A DNA stretch of 41,232 bases from Methanobacteriota archaeon. Lineage in GTDB: Archaea; Thermoplasmatota; Thermoplasmata; Methanomassiliicoccales; Methanomassiliicoccaceae. Location: contig JAAYTA010000048.1 of assembly GCA_012518185.1 (NCBI GenBank), positions 1 through 41,232 on the forward strand, in the 5' to 3' direction. Positions 9,079 to 17,423 of the stretch are shown here, piece after piece (within the stretch, counting starts at the first letter, position 1; every line of letters starts with the position of its first letter). The position numbers and the translations under genes are program-made. The notes under the pieces were generated by a model. The model was not told the origin of the DNA. It ran no database searches and saw nothing but the letters and a program-made list of their open reading frames with translations.

Positions 9079-9713
9079 GGTAATATATCCCTAATATCCT
9101 TAGAATTAATTATTATATTTGCATTCTTCTTAACGTGCTCATCGATGGGATTGAATGCTATTGACAATCCTGATAGGGCAAACATGGATACATCTACGAA
9201 ACTATTTCCTATAGATACGGTGCTCATTTCGTCAATGCCGTATAATTGTTGAAAACGGCGTAGGGCCGCGCCCTTATTCGTGAGATCCACTCTTAGAATC
9301 CCCTCTCCTGTAAGAACTCCACTGGGATCGCACTCGACACTATTGGCTATATAATCATCGAAACCATGTTCATTAGCGATTTGTTTAGCAGTAATATCTA
9401 ATCCCCCACTTACGATGACCACTTTCGCTCCTGAAGATTGTAATGCATCTACTGTAGAGGATATCCCATCTATTATCGGAACTGGCTCAAGAATAGTTTC
9501 CAAGTCGTTTCGACATATGTCCTTTTTCACATCTAGCCACTTTTTGATATCTTGGCGCATGAATTCCATGTCGTCGATTCGGCCCTGTATGTATGATAAA
9601 AGAGTCTCTTCATTATCAATATCAAAGTGATCGTGTACCCATGTCCACGATGAAGTATAATCAACTAACACTCCATCCATGTCAAAAGCAATGAGGCTCC
9701 ATCTCGATTTCAT
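9063..9713 (-). CDS. HAD-superfamily phosphatase, phosphoserine-phosphatase-like
   Basis: The 216-residue protein has HAD motif I FDMDGVLVDYT (nucleophile Asp11, acid/base Asp13), motif II VIVSGG, a lysine in DLTNKGAAL (motif III), and motif IV GNSFVDVSMF. A helical cap lies between motifs I and II, as in the SerB-like HAD-IB group. Phosphoserine is the likeliest substrate by resemblance, but the motifs do not fix it. It overlaps the pcm end by 16 bases on the opposite strand and lies downstream of the NikR-type gene, 95 bases away. Confidence 0.85.
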   Translation of the reverse strand: MKSRWSLIAFDMDGVLVDYTSSWTWVHDHFDIDNEETLLSYIQGRIDDMEFMRQDIKKWLDVKKDICRNDLETILEPVPIIDGISSTVDALQSSGAKVVIVSGGLDITAKQIANEHGFDDYIANSVECDPSGVLTGEGILRVDLTNKGAALRRFQQLYGIDEMSTVSIGNSFVDVSMFALSGLSIAFNPIDEHVKKNANIIINSKDIRDILPHILE

Positions 9714-9808
9714 AATCTGAGAGATTCAGAGCTTGTTGATTTAGATTGTGGGTAATATTTAGCATTGTAACTGCTCTGAACCATATAGCATTACAATCTA
9801 ATTATAAT

Positions 9809-10183
9809 TCAAGATTGAATAAATTTAACATACTCTATATACTCACTACTCTGCAACTCAGCCAACATCGCCCTGACTATTGCTGCCTTTCCTCTTATCA
9901 GAAATACGTCTAAACATTTTCCATTTTTGAGATGAGAGTGTACTTGCGTTGTGATGATTTCTTGAAATTCATGCCTGTTTTCATCATCGCCTTCAGACAT
10001 ATGTATGGTCACGAGAACTCCCTCAACAGTTCCGCTTAATAAGCCGCGCTCTCTTACTTCAGCCTCAGCAGATCGTATGCATAATCGGATAACTTCGCTT
10101 CTACCAGTTAATCCATATGCTTCCTGCAACATGTCCAAAGTCTCAAGATTTTTCTCAGTCAAAGAGATACTAACAATGGGCAT
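9809..10183 (-). CDS. nikR: NikR-type nickel-responsive ribbon-helix-helix regulator
   Basis: The 124-residue protein has an N-terminal ribbon-helix-helix (IVSISLTEKNLETLDMLQEA then GRSEVIRLCIRSA) and an ACT-like C-terminal domain. The four nickel ligands of E. coli NikR (His76, His87, His89, Cys95) align without gaps to His71, His82, His84 and Cys90, giving the H-x10-H-x-H-x5-C spacing. Nickel or a similar metal is therefore the likely co-repressor. It is transcribed away from a metal ABC transporter, with 126 bases between. A TATA-like palindrome at 10203-10219 is 20-36 bases upstream of the ATG, consistent with a leaderless, possibly self-regulated transcript. Confidence 0.9.
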   Translation of the reverse strand: MPIVSISLTEKNLETLDMLQEAYGLTGRSEVIRLCIRSAEAEVRERGLLSGTVEGVLVTIHMSEGDDENRHEFQEIITTQVHSHLKNGKCLDVFLIRGKAAIVRAMLAELQSSEYIEYVKFIQS

Positions 10184-10202
10184 AGATGGCCTATACAGCC
10201 CA

Positions 10203-10219
10203 ATAATATAAAATATTAT
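10203..10219 (-). promoter_or_regulatory. TATA-like palindrome upstream of the nikR-type gene
   Basis: ATAATAT and ATATTAT form a 7-base inverted repeat around a 3-base spacer. On the minus strand it is centred about 28 bases before the ATG, where an archaeal TATA box belongs. It may serve both as TATA box and as a regulator site, but the sequence is simple AT and the second role is inference. Confidence 0.45.
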
Positions 10220-10226
10220 GTTGATA

Positions 10227-10269
10227 TTAATAAGATATGGGGGAAAAGAAGTGTATTTGTTAATAAGAT
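10227..10269. repeat. Direct repeat TTAATAAGAT x2 in the nikR/metal-transporter intergenic region
   Basis: TTAATAAGAT occurs at 10227-10236 and again at 10260-10269. The 33-base offset is close to three helical turns, so both copies face the same side of the DNA. A symmetric regulator such as NikR could use spaced half-sites of this kind. The copies are exact, but short AT-rich repeats can arise by chance. Confidence 0.4.
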
Positions 10270-10285
10270 TATCTTTAATTATTAA
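10260..10285 (+). promoter_or_regulatory. Inverted repeat overlapping the probable TATA box of the metal ABC operon
   Basis: TTAATAA (10260-10266) and TTATTAA (10279-10285) are exact inverted copies separated by 12 bases. The right arm is 25-31 bases before the ATG at 10310, in TATA-box position for a nearly leaderless mRNA. Binding here would block transcription of the transporter. The E. coli NikR operator has two 6-base arms 16 bases apart; this is similar in span (26 against 28 bases) but different in sequence. Confidence 0.4.
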
Positions 10286-10309
10286 TAATCACATCTACAA
10301 TCTAGTTGT

Positions 10310-11230
10310 ATGAGATCCCCGTCTACGATCGTCCTTACCATAGCGACAATTGTAATGATGATAGCTATGGTATTTCAGGCATCTGCCTCATTCAATGAGT
10401 CAGTTTCAGATGATAGGATCAACGCATTAGTAACAATTGCTCCACAACAGAGAATGGTTGAAGCCATTGGAGGAGAATATGTTTATGTAACTCTAATGGT
10501 GCCATCTGGACAAGATCCACATAGTTATGAGCCTACATATGGAGACATCAAGACGGCAGCATCAGCAGACATATACTTCAAAATCGGCTCGGACATTGAT
10601 TTTGAATTAACTAAAATGAATACATTGATAGAAGTAAATCCTAAAATGGAGATTATAGATTGTTCAGAAAATATCGCTCTAATCGAGCAAAGAGATCACC
10701 ATCACCATCATGGAGAGGAGGGTCATGGCGAAGGAAACGATCCCCATATTTGGCTATCTCCAAAAAATCTAAAGCAGATGGCTAGGAACGTGTGTGATGG
10801 CCTAATAGCACTAGATTCTGAACATTCAGAGGAGTATGAACAAAACTTCAAAAATTATGCGATAAATATGGACTCCCTTCATGAGAGAATCAGCTCTGAA
10901 TTAAGTCCTTATCGGGATGAGGAGTTTATGGTATTCCACCCTGCCTGGGGCTATTTTGCTAAAGAATATGGTCTGAATCAAATAGCCGTAGAGCAGGAAA
11001 AGCAGAATCCTGGACCGAGAGGATTATCAAACATTATAGATAGAGCCAGAGAACGGAATATACACGTGATATTCATATCTCCTCAGATTGATGATAGGGG
11101 AGCTAGAATTATAGCAGATGAAATTAGAGGAGAAGTAGTTTCCTCAGATCCGCTATCTCCCGATCTTGAAACAGAGTTATTCGATTTAGCCATAATAATG
11201 TCAAAAGGCTTCAACGGACAAAGAGGGTGA
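10310..11230 (+). CDS. Metal ABC transporter substrate-binding protein (ZnuA/TroA-like)
   Basis: This cluster A-I binding protein captures a divalent metal outside the cell. The 306-residue product has a signal or anchor segment at about 5-27. Metal ligands by family alignment are His71 (DPHSYEP), His146 (DPHIWLSP), His210 (FHPAWGYFAKEYG) and Asp280 (SSDPLSPD). A His-rich loop (130-139, five consecutive His, then acidic residues) precedes the second ligand, as in zinc-binding ZnuA. Zinc is thus the default guess, but divergence from a NikR-type gene leaves nickel or broader specificity open. It is the first gene of a three-gene transporter operon. Confidence 0.92.
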   Translation: MRSPSTIVLTIATIVMMIAMVFQASASFNESVSDDRINALVTIAPQQRMVEAIGGEYVYVTLMVPSGQDPHSYEPTYGDIKTAASADIYFKIGSDIDFELTKMNTLIEVNPKMEIIDCSENIALIEQRDHHHHHGEEGHGEGNDPHIWLSPKNLKQMARNVCDGLIALDSEHSEEYEQNFKNYAINMDSLHERISSELSPYRDEEFMVFHPAWGYFAKEYGLNQIAVEQEKQNPGPRGLSNIIDRARERNIHVIFISPQIDDRGARIIADEIRGEVVSSDPLSPDLETELFDLAIIMSKGFNGQRG

Positions 11231-11267
11231 TGTAATAGTAAGTAATCCATCATCCAATATCAATATA

Positions 11268-12038
11268 ATGGACTCAGATAGTAAGAATAAGTCCGTTATT
11301 TCTCTACATAATGTTACTGCCGGATATGATAGGCGACCCTTTATAGAGGATATTAATTTTGAAGTCAGAGAAGGTGATTTCTATGGAATTATTGGACCTA
11401 ATGGAGGAGGTAAATCTACTCTTCTTAAAGTCATTCTAGGACTTATTATTCCTATGAGCGGAGAGGTACGAATTATGGGATTATCTCCGGAAGAAGGTAG
11501 ACGATATATCGGATACCTTCCTCAGTACACACATTATGATAGAGATTATCCTATCTCAGTATGGGATGTAGCTTTAATGGGGAGACGGTCAAAGCGAGGT
11601 ATCTCTCCATGGTATACTGCTGAAGATAGAGATGCAACGGAGGAGGCATTAGAATCTGTAAATATGCTTGATCTTCGTGAGCGAAATATTGGAAAACTTT
11701 CAGGCGGACAACGTCAGAGAGCATATATTGCACGAGCTCTAGCATCCAAACCAAGACTGCTGCTGTTGGATGAGCCCACAGCTAGTGTAGATCCCGAAGG
11801 ACAAGAATGCATTTTCAATTTGTTTTCCAAATTAAACAAAGAGATGACAATCGTCATGGTAAGCCATGATGTAGGAATGATAACTTCTCATGTGAGTAAA
11901 CTAGCCTGTATCAATCGTAATATAGTCACTCATGATGAGCCTATAATAACGCAGGAAATGTTGGAAAAGGGATACAGTTGCCCGATGGATCTTATTGCAC
12001 ATGGAGATGTACCACATCGGATTTTACGGAATCATTAA
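11268..12038 (+). CDS. Metal ABC transporter ATP-binding protein (ZnuC-like)
   Basis: The 256-residue ATPase has Walker A GPNGGGKST (43-51), Q-loop region LPQYTHYDRDYPISVWDVALMGR, signature LSGGQRQRAYIARAL, Walker B LLLLDEPTASVD and a switch histidine in VMVSHDVG. The LPQ and VWDV-MGR segments are typical of Mn/Zn-type ATPases. It begins 37 bases after the binding-protein gene and ends 17 bases before the permease gene. No domain is missing. Confidence 0.93.
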   Translation: MDSDSKNKSVISLHNVTAGYDRRPFIEDINFEVREGDFYGIIGPNGGGKSTLLKVILGLIIPMSGEVRIMGLSPEEGRRYIGYLPQYTHYDRDYPISVWDVALMGRRSKRGISPWYTAEDRDATEEALESVNMLDLRERNIGKLSGGQRQRAYIARALASKPRLLLLDEPTASVDPEGQECIFNLFSKLNKEMTIVMVSHDVGMITSHVSKLACINRNIVTHDEPIITQEMLEKGYSCPMDLIAHGDVPHRILRNH

Positions 12039-12055
12039 CAGGGAGAATTAATTAA

Positions 12056-12985
12056 ATGAATGGCAGGGAAAAGACAATTGCTGCAATTGCGATCGTTACG
12101 ATCTTATTCATTATTTCTTTCGTGTATCTTAATGATTATTACTCATTCATCAATAGAATGTTCCTAGCAGGTATTTTAGCTAGTTTAGTCTGTGGAGTAG
12201 TAGGAACTTACGTAGTGGTTCGGCGAGTAGTGTTCATGAGTGATGCTATTGCACACTCTACTTTTGGGGGTGTTGGCATGGCGTTCATGTTACAGAGCAC
12301 TCTAGGGTGGTTATGGTTCGATCCCATGCTTGGTGCAGCCATATTTGCTATCGGAGCTGCAGCAATCTTGAGCATGAGATGGACTAGGCTAAGTGTCAGG
12401 GAAGATTCAGTAATCGGTGTGCTCTGGGTTATAGGAATGGCACTAGGAGTACTGTTCTACAGCATGGTGGATCCTAGAAAAGTCTCTTTGATATCTCCAG
12501 AGAGTATCTTATTCGGAAGCATACTTCTCATAAGTGAGGAAACTCTCTGGATGATGTTAGCTATTCTTGTGGCAATCTATGTTGTAGTATTTTTCCTATT
12601 CAGAGACTTACAAATATTAACTTTTGATGAGGAACATGCTCGCATATCTGGTCTTAATGTACCTATCACTAACTTTATCCTATTGACGCTCATAGCTTTT
12701 ACTATAGTCGCTCTCATACAACTTGTAGGAGCAATACTAGCTATCGCCATGTTAACTATACCTGCAGCGATTGCTGGCACATTTAATGATGACCTTAAGA
12801 GCATGATGCTGTCAGCTGTTACGATATCTCTAATACTCACAGCCTCAGGATCTCTATTATCTATAGCATTAGATACGCCTCCAGGAGCAACTATCGTTAT
12901 CCTAATGGGCTTAGCATTTATCATAGTGATATTCGCTCGCTTCTTATCTCATAATAAGAAGATGCAGACAAGTCTTGAGAGCTGA
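12056..12985 (+). CDS. Metal ABC transporter permease (ZnuB/ABC-3 family)
   Basis: The 309-residue membrane protein has about eight or nine hydrophobic segments and the ABC-3 family motif VVRRVVFMSDAIAHSTFGGVG, with the conserved SDA-H-S core. It would form the channel for the binding protein and ATPase encoded upstream. The start ATG is 17 bases after the ATPase gene, with AGGGAGAA before it as a likely ribosome-binding site. It is the last gene of the operon. Confidence 0.93.
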   Translation: MNGREKTIAAIAIVTILFIISFVYLNDYYSFINRMFLAGILASLVCGVVGTYVVVRRVVFMSDAIAHSTFGGVGMAFMLQSTLGWLWFDPMLGAAIFAIGAAAILSMRWTRLSVREDSVIGVLWVIGMALGVLFYSMVDPRKVSLISPESILFGSILLISEETLWMMLAILVAIYVVVFFLFRDLQILTFDEEHARISGLNVPITNFILLTLIAFTIVALIQLVGAILAIAMLTIPAAIAGTFNDDLKSMMLSAVTISLILTASGSLLSIALDTPPGATIVILMGLAFIIVIFARFLSHNKKMQTSLES

Positions 12986-13090
12986 TGGTGCTAATTAATC
13001 ATGCATATGTCATTTGAATCTAATTGTAGTAATGGCTAATGACTGAGTGAGACCCAAAACTTATTGATTGTGCTATGTGTTGATTCGTCG

Positions 13091-13813
13091 ATGATAGTTC
13101 TGCTAGGGGTCGGCCATGTGTTCGACATCTCCACTCAGGTCCGCAGTATTATCGAAGCGGAGCGACCCGATATAGTATGTATCGAATTAGATCCTCCTCG
13201 ATATCAGGCTTTGATCAATCCACCCAATGGTCGCATCGATGCCCCATTACCTTATCGCCTCTTATCAGTGTTTCAGAAACGTATAGCAAAGAGTTATGGT
13301 AGTGAAGCAGGAGCAGAGATGCTAGCTGCGGTAAATGCAGCGCATGATATTGGTGCCGAGGTGTTAATGATCGATGTAGATGCCTCACACATGTTCCATC
13401 GCCTATGGTCTAAGATGTCATCATCGGAAAAGATTCGCCTCATATTCTCAGCAATTTCTTCATTGTTTCTAAGTCGACGCACTATAGAAGCAGAATTGAG
13501 TAATTATCAGGCAGATGAAGATCGCTATATGAAAGAAATGGCTCAGCAATTCCCAACTATGAAGCAGGTATTAATTGATGAGCGAAATACACACATGGCC
13601 AAGCATATTAACGCAGCTGCTTCCCGTGTACCGTTAGTATTGGCTGTAATAGGGGATGGACATGTAGAAGGTATTGTCCGCTTACTGGATCGAGATGATG
13701 TCCAGGTAATCCGCCTCAAAGAGCTCATGGGAGGCCAGGTTGAAGGAGGAGGAAATAATGGAGATAATTCACAGGCCAAGTTCCATTACCAATATCTAGC
13801 TAGTGTACTATAA
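13091..13813 (+). CDS. TraB/PrgY-family protein
   Basis: The 240-residue product starts MIVLLGVGHVFDIS, close to the GT-HVS motif at the start of the TraB/PrgY fold, and has the matching C-terminal motif VIGDGHVEGIVRLL. TraB-domain proteins include plasmid pheromone-shutdown factors and many archaeal members of unknown activity; a protease-like or haem-related role has been suggested for the wider fold. I prefer the ATG at 13091 because it sits directly before the domain; a TTG at 13064 would add nine residues. Archaeal TraB proteins often have C-terminal membrane segments; none is evident here. The thyX start follows within seven bases. Confidence 0.82.
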   Translation: MIVLLGVGHVFDISTQVRSIIEAERPDIVCIELDPPRYQALINPPNGRIDAPLPYRLLSVFQKRIAKSYGSEAGAEMLAAVNAAHDIGAEVLMIDVDASHMFHRLWSKMSSSEKIRLIFSAISSLFLSRRTIEAELSNYQADEDRYMKEMAQQFPTMKQVLIDERNTHMAKHINAAASRVPLVLAVIGDGHVEGIVRLLDRDDVQVIRLKELMGGQVEGGGNNGDNSQAKFHYQYLASVL

Positions 13814-13819
13814 TGGAGT

Positions 13820-14539
13820 GTGCGCGTCACACTTCTATCATATACTAAGAATGCAGAACATTTATGCGCCGCCGCAGCAAATTCTTGCTATTCAGGACGA
13901 GGGGCATCTGAATTAATAGAGGAAACAGATGAGAGAAAAGTCGAGAATCGGCTCCTAACTCCACTAAAGGCAGGGCATCATTCTGTCATTGAACATGCTT
14001 CATTTACATTCTCTATCGAGGGAGTGAGCAGAGCCTTAACGCATCAGTTAGTTCGCCATCGCCTGGCCAGTTACTCTCAACAATCTCAGAGATATGTAGG
14101 CATGAAAAACGCAAATTACGTTATGCCGGATAGTATAGCGAACGATGAAGAGGCATCGCAACGATATCAGAAACTAATGGATCTTATCTGGGAAGAATAT
14201 CGTTATCTCTCTGATAAACTTCCATTAGAAGATGCCCGTTATGTGCTTCCAAACGCATGTACTACTAATATAACAGTCACTATGAATGCTCGTGAGTTAT
14301 GGCATTTTTTTGAATTGAGGTGTTGCAACCGCACCCAATGGGAACTCCGCAATGTTGCTGATGAAATGCTTCGTCAAGTCAGGGAAGTTTCACCCGTAAT
14401 ATTCTCTAAGGCTGGTCCTCCATGCCTATCAAGGGGCCGATGTCCAGAAGGCAATATGTCATGCGGACATCCTAGAATCGAACTCAAATTCTCTGGTCAG
14501 GACGCCGCATCAGAATCATCAGCCCCAGAAAAGGATTAA
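13820..14539 (+). CDS. thyX: Flavin-dependent thymidylate synthase
   Basis: ThyX makes dTMP from dUMP using FAD, methylene-tetrahydrofolate (or an archaeal pterin) and NAD(P)H. The 239-residue protein carries the diagnostic RHRX7S motif: Arg79-His80-Arg81 through Ser89 in RHRLASYSQQSQR. Other family segments are AGHHSVIEHASFTF (51-64) and the C-terminal AREL-HFF-LR-C region. The start is GTG giving MRVTLLSYTK. It lies six bases after the TraB-family gene, probably co-transcribed. The Cys-rich tail (PPCLSRGRCPEGNMSCGHP) is longer than in most bacterial ThyX and could bind a metal, which is inference. Confidence 0.95.
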   Translation: MRVTLLSYTKNAEHLCAAAANSCYSGRGASELIEETDERKVENRLLTPLKAGHHSVIEHASFTFSIEGVSRALTHQLVRHRLASYSQQSQRYVGMKNANYVMPDSIANDEEASQRYQKLMDLIWEEYRYLSDKLPLEDARYVLPNACTTNITVTMNARELWHFFELRCCNRTQWELRNVADEMLRQVREVSPVIFSKAGPPCLSRGRCPEGNMSCGHPRIELKFSGQDAASESSAPEKD

Positions 14540-14580
14540 ATAGACTATCATCTTAACCAAACTCTAGCCCAGGTGAATTC

Positions 14581-14772
14581 ATGGGAAACATTCGCTCTAC
14601 TTATGTCAAAAGAATAGCCCTCGAACTCGTGCAAAAATACCCTTCAGTATTCAATGACGATTTCGAGAACAACAAAATGCTAGTGTCTAAACTAACTAAT
14701 GTAGAATCAACTACATTACGCAATCGTGTTGCCGGATACGTTACTACGTACTGGCAGAATTTGGAACGTTGA
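14581..14772 (+). CDS. rps17e: Small-subunit ribosomal protein eS17
   Basis: The 63-residue protein starts [21 protein letters not shown], with the helical eS17 core and [15 protein letters not shown] following. This size is standard for archaeal S17e. The ATG is preceded by AGGTGA at 14571-14576, a good Shine-Dalgarno match four bases upstream. It sits between thyX and an ABC exporter rather than in a ribosomal-protein cluster. The family is found in archaea and eukaryotes, supporting the archaeal assignment. Confidence 0.96.
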   Translation: MGNIRSTYVKRIALELVQKYPSVFNDDFENNKMLVSKLTNVESTTLRNRVAGYVTTYWQNLER

Positions 14773-14779
14773 GCAATCG

Positions 14780-14788
14780 TTTTTATTA
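14780..14788 (+). promoter_or_regulatory. Probable TATA box for the ABC exporter operon
   Basis: TTTTTATTA lies just after the eS17 stop, 22-30 bases before the GTG at 14810. This is the right distance for a leaderless archaeal transcript. It also argues against longer starts for the ATPase gene that would overlap eS17. Confidence 0.45.
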
Positions 14789-14809
14789 GGGCACCTGATA
14801 CCTTTCAGG

Positions 14810-15763
14810 GTGACCACTGCAATCGAGATCCGCTCTCTTAGCAGAGTATTCTCCGGTCGAAAGGAAACACTAGCCTTAGATGACATTAATCTCACCGTGG
14901 AGGAAGGTGAGTTATTTGGCCTTCTAGGTCCTAATGGAGCGGGCAAGACAACGCTCATAAAGATCTTAAGTACGCTCTTACTTCCATCTAATGGAACAGC
15001 TCATGTTCTTGGGCATGATGTATACAGCGATGCCAATTCTATCAGAAAGCGCATAAATATGGTATCTGGGGGAGAGATATCCGGCTATGGCCTTCTCACG
15101 ATTCGAGAAAATTTATGGATGTTCACTCAATTTTATGGCGTCCCTAGGGTCGTGGCAAAAAAGCGCATCGATAATTTATTAGATATATTTGGACTTCAAG
15201 ATAAAGCTGATGCCAAGCTTCGAACAGTCTCAACGGGGCAACGACAGAAGATGAATATAATTAGAGGATTTGCTACCGATCCCGAATTAATATTCTTAGA
15301 TGAACCAACACTTGGCCTTGATGTATCGACAAGCATAGACATACGAAACTATCTCCGTGAATGGATAAGCGAATGTAGTAGCCGTACGATGATGCTGACT
15401 ACACATTACATGAAAGAGGCTGAAGAACTCTGTGATAGAGTTGCAATAATAGATAGAGGTAGAATTGTAGCAATTGACACGCCAGCCGGCCTTAAACGCA
15501 GAGTGGGTCGCGGCTCATCATTTCTCATCGAGGCCACACCATTTAATCCGGAGTCCATACAATCTATCCCCGGAGTTAGAGCATTTGTAGCTAGGCCGTC
15601 GGAAGATCATATGCATCTTCGCATGATCCTTGATGATGAATCTGTCATTGCTGATATTATTTCGGAGATAGTTTCTTCAGGCGCTCAGGTCACTAGTCTT
15701 AACAAGAATGAGCCCACACTAGAGGACGCATTCATGCATCTCGTAGGGAGAGGTCTAGTGTGA
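14810..15763 (+). CDS. ABC-2 type exporter ATP-binding protein
   Basis: The 317-residue ATPase has Walker A GPNGAGKTT, the DrrA/NatA-like signature VSTGQRQKMNIIRG, Walker B LIFLDEPTLGLDV and switch His in LTTHYMKEAEELCDR. A C-terminal extension of about 85 residues (after KRRVGRG) is typical of drug and polysaccharide ABC-2 exporters. The GTG at 14810 (MTTAIEIRSL) was chosen because it follows a TATA-like box and clears eS17; a reading from 14726 would overlap eS17 by 47 bases. The stop overlaps the next start. Confidence 0.92.
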   Translation: MTTAIEIRSLSRVFSGRKETLALDDINLTVEEGELFGLLGPNGAGKTTLIKILSTLLLPSNGTAHVLGHDVYSDANSIRKRINMVSGGEISGYGLLTIRENLWMFTQFYGVPRVVAKKRIDNLLDIFGLQDKADAKLRTVSTGQRQKMNIIRGFATDPELIFLDEPTLGLDVSTSIDIRNYLREWISECSSRTMMLTTHYMKEAEELCDRVAIIDRGRIVAIDTPAGLKRRVGRGSSFLIEATPFNPESIQSIPGVRAFVARPSEDHMHLRMILDDESVIADIISEIVSSGAQVTSLNKNEPTLEDAFMHLVGRGLV

Positions 15764-16572
15764 ATGATTGGGCCCTCAATTTTAAAGCAGGCATAGCTAG
15801 AGCACATGCTAGGGCGATAGGAGCTATGAGAGAGCCATCGTGGGTAGTATTCGACGTAATATTGCCGCTACTAGGGGTGGCAGCATATATTTACTACTAC
15901 CGCGCCTTAGGCGCTGACCCTATCTTTGAGGGCTTTGTCATACTAGGTGGAGCCATGACTGCTTTCTGGCTCAATGTCCTATGGGGAATGGCGGCTCAAC
16001 TATACTGGGAGAGGGAAGTAGGAAATTTTCAATTGTTCATGATAACGCCCATGTCACGTATGGCGCTACTAGCAGGCATGGCCTTAGGTGGACTTTTCAC
16101 ATCATCTATCAGGGCACTGAGCACTCTAATACTGGGGATATTAATATTTCAGATAAAAATATCAGTAGCAGAACCACTCGCTTTAGCAACAATATTCATC
16201 CTCACTATGTTAGCAGTGTATGGTATAGGGATGATGCTATCTTCCTTATTCCTAATGTATGGTCGCGATGCCTGGAATATTTCAAATTTACTCCAGGAGC
16301 CAGTCTATTTAGTTTCTGGATTTTATTTTCCAATTCGTGAGCTCGGTCTGACAATATCAGCAGTGGCATCGCTCATACCTGTCACACTAGGTCTAGACGC
16401 GATGCGCCAATTACTGTTTGGACCTGCATCTCAAGGTATCCTCCCAGTATGGGTAGAAGCAATCATATTAGCATTCCAAGCAGCGATCTTCATGATACTT
16501 GCAAAATTCTCACTTGATCGAATGGAACAGCGTAGTAGAAGAGAGGGGAGGCTGACGCTCAGATGGCAATAA
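15760..16572 (+). CDS. ABC-2 type transporter permease (first)
   Basis: The 270-residue protein has about six hydrophobic segments and the ABC2_membrane pattern, including WEREVGNFQLFMITPMSR and LLQEPVYLVSGFYFPIRELG. It begins at a GTG overlapping the ATPase stop and overlaps the second permease by ten bases. The two permeases differ in sequence and probably form a heterodimer with two copies of the upstream ATPase. The substrate is unknown. Confidence 0.9.
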   Translation: MNDWALNFKAGIARAHARAIGAMREPSWVVFDVILPLLGVAAYIYYYRALGADPIFEGFVILGGAMTAFWLNVLWGMAAQLYWEREVGNFQLFMITPMSRMALLAGMALGGLFTSSIRALSTLILGILIFQIKISVAEPLALATIFILTMLAVYGIGMMLSSLFLMYGRDAWNISNLLQEPVYLVSGFYFPIRELGLTISAVASLIPVTLGLDAMRQLLFGPASQGILPVWVEAIILAFQAAIFMILAKFSLDRMEQRSRREGRLTLRWQ

Positions 16573-17423
16573 AGGATCATCTTAGGACGTTAAAAATTTC
16601 TGCCTGGCTTGGATGGCAGATAGAGTCCAATTGGGCCCGCCCCTCTCTATTTCTTCTATACTCGTTTATACGCCCTATCGCAGCCACTTTAATCTTAGTA
16701 ATAATGTATTTAATAGTAAAGCAAAATGTGGCATCTGAGCCTGCTCTTTTCTCCTACATGTATTTAGGGGCAACATTCTACATGTTCGTCTCTAGCGTAG
16801 TATTTGGGATCACATATGTTATCCATACAGATCGAGAACATTACCAAACATTAAGAAATATATACATCTCTCCGATTTCTCTGTACGTATATCTCATCGG
16901 TAGAGCGGCTGGAAAAGTAGCACTTGCTACGCTGGCAGTTATTATATCATTGATATTTGGAATAGTAGTACTAGGTCTACCATTTAACCTATTAATGGTC
17001 GATTGGATCTTATTCGTACCTACTATGGCGTTGGGCATGGCATGCCTTATATCTTTAGGCTTAGCCTTAGCAGGTATATCTTTACTGACGGCAAAGCATT
17101 CAACTTCTATCAATGAGGGAGTGGGAGGGCTAGTGTATTTGCTATGTGGTGCAGTATTTCCTATAACGGTGCTGCCAGCCTGGGGACAAGCAATAGGTCT
17201 TACCATTCCCATTACTTACTGGCTAGAGCTCATACGTCGATCACTTTATCCTGGAGAAGGAATTGAATTACTAGGGGGTCTTCAAGATTTCACTGATGGA
17301 ACAATCATGATATTCTTGCTCATTTCTACCCTAATATTTACTATGTTATCACTAACAATGTTCCATTATGCTGACCGCATTGCTCGTAAAAAAGGTAAGC
17401 TAGACATGATAACAACATATTAG
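16563..17423 (+). CDS. ABC-2 type transporter permease (second)
   Basis: The 286-residue protein has about six hydrophobic segments and the ABC-2 elements TDREHYQTLRNIYISPIS and GLVYLLCGAVFPITVLP. It starts inside the end of the first permease gene. Its stop overlaps by four bases the end of the convergent zinc-ribbon gene. Together with the two genes upstream it completes an exporter; lipid, polymer or drug export are all possible. Confidence 0.9.
   Translation: MAIKDHLRTLKISAWLGWQIESNWARPSLFLLYSFIRPIAATLILVIMYLIVKQNVASEPALFSYMYLGATFYMFVSSVVFGITYVIHTDREHYQTLRNIYISPISLYVYLIGRAAGKVALATLAVIISLIFGIVVLGLPFNLLMVDWILFVPTMALGMACLISLGLALAGISLLTAKHSTSINEGVGGLVYLLCGAVFPITVLPAWGQAIGLTIPITYWLELIRRSLYPGEGIELLGGLQDFTDGTIMIFLLISTLIFTMLSLTMFHYADRIARKKGKLDMITTY

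Noticed and set aside
13091-13813. Plasmid-derived locus because of the TraB name
   Set aside because: TraB-fold proteins are common on archaeal chromosomes, and its neighbours (thyX, eS17) are core genes.
14726-14809. Longer start for the ABC exporter ATPase
   Set aside because: It would overlap the eS17 gene and include a TATA-like box; the GTG at 14810 sits directly before the conserved domain.
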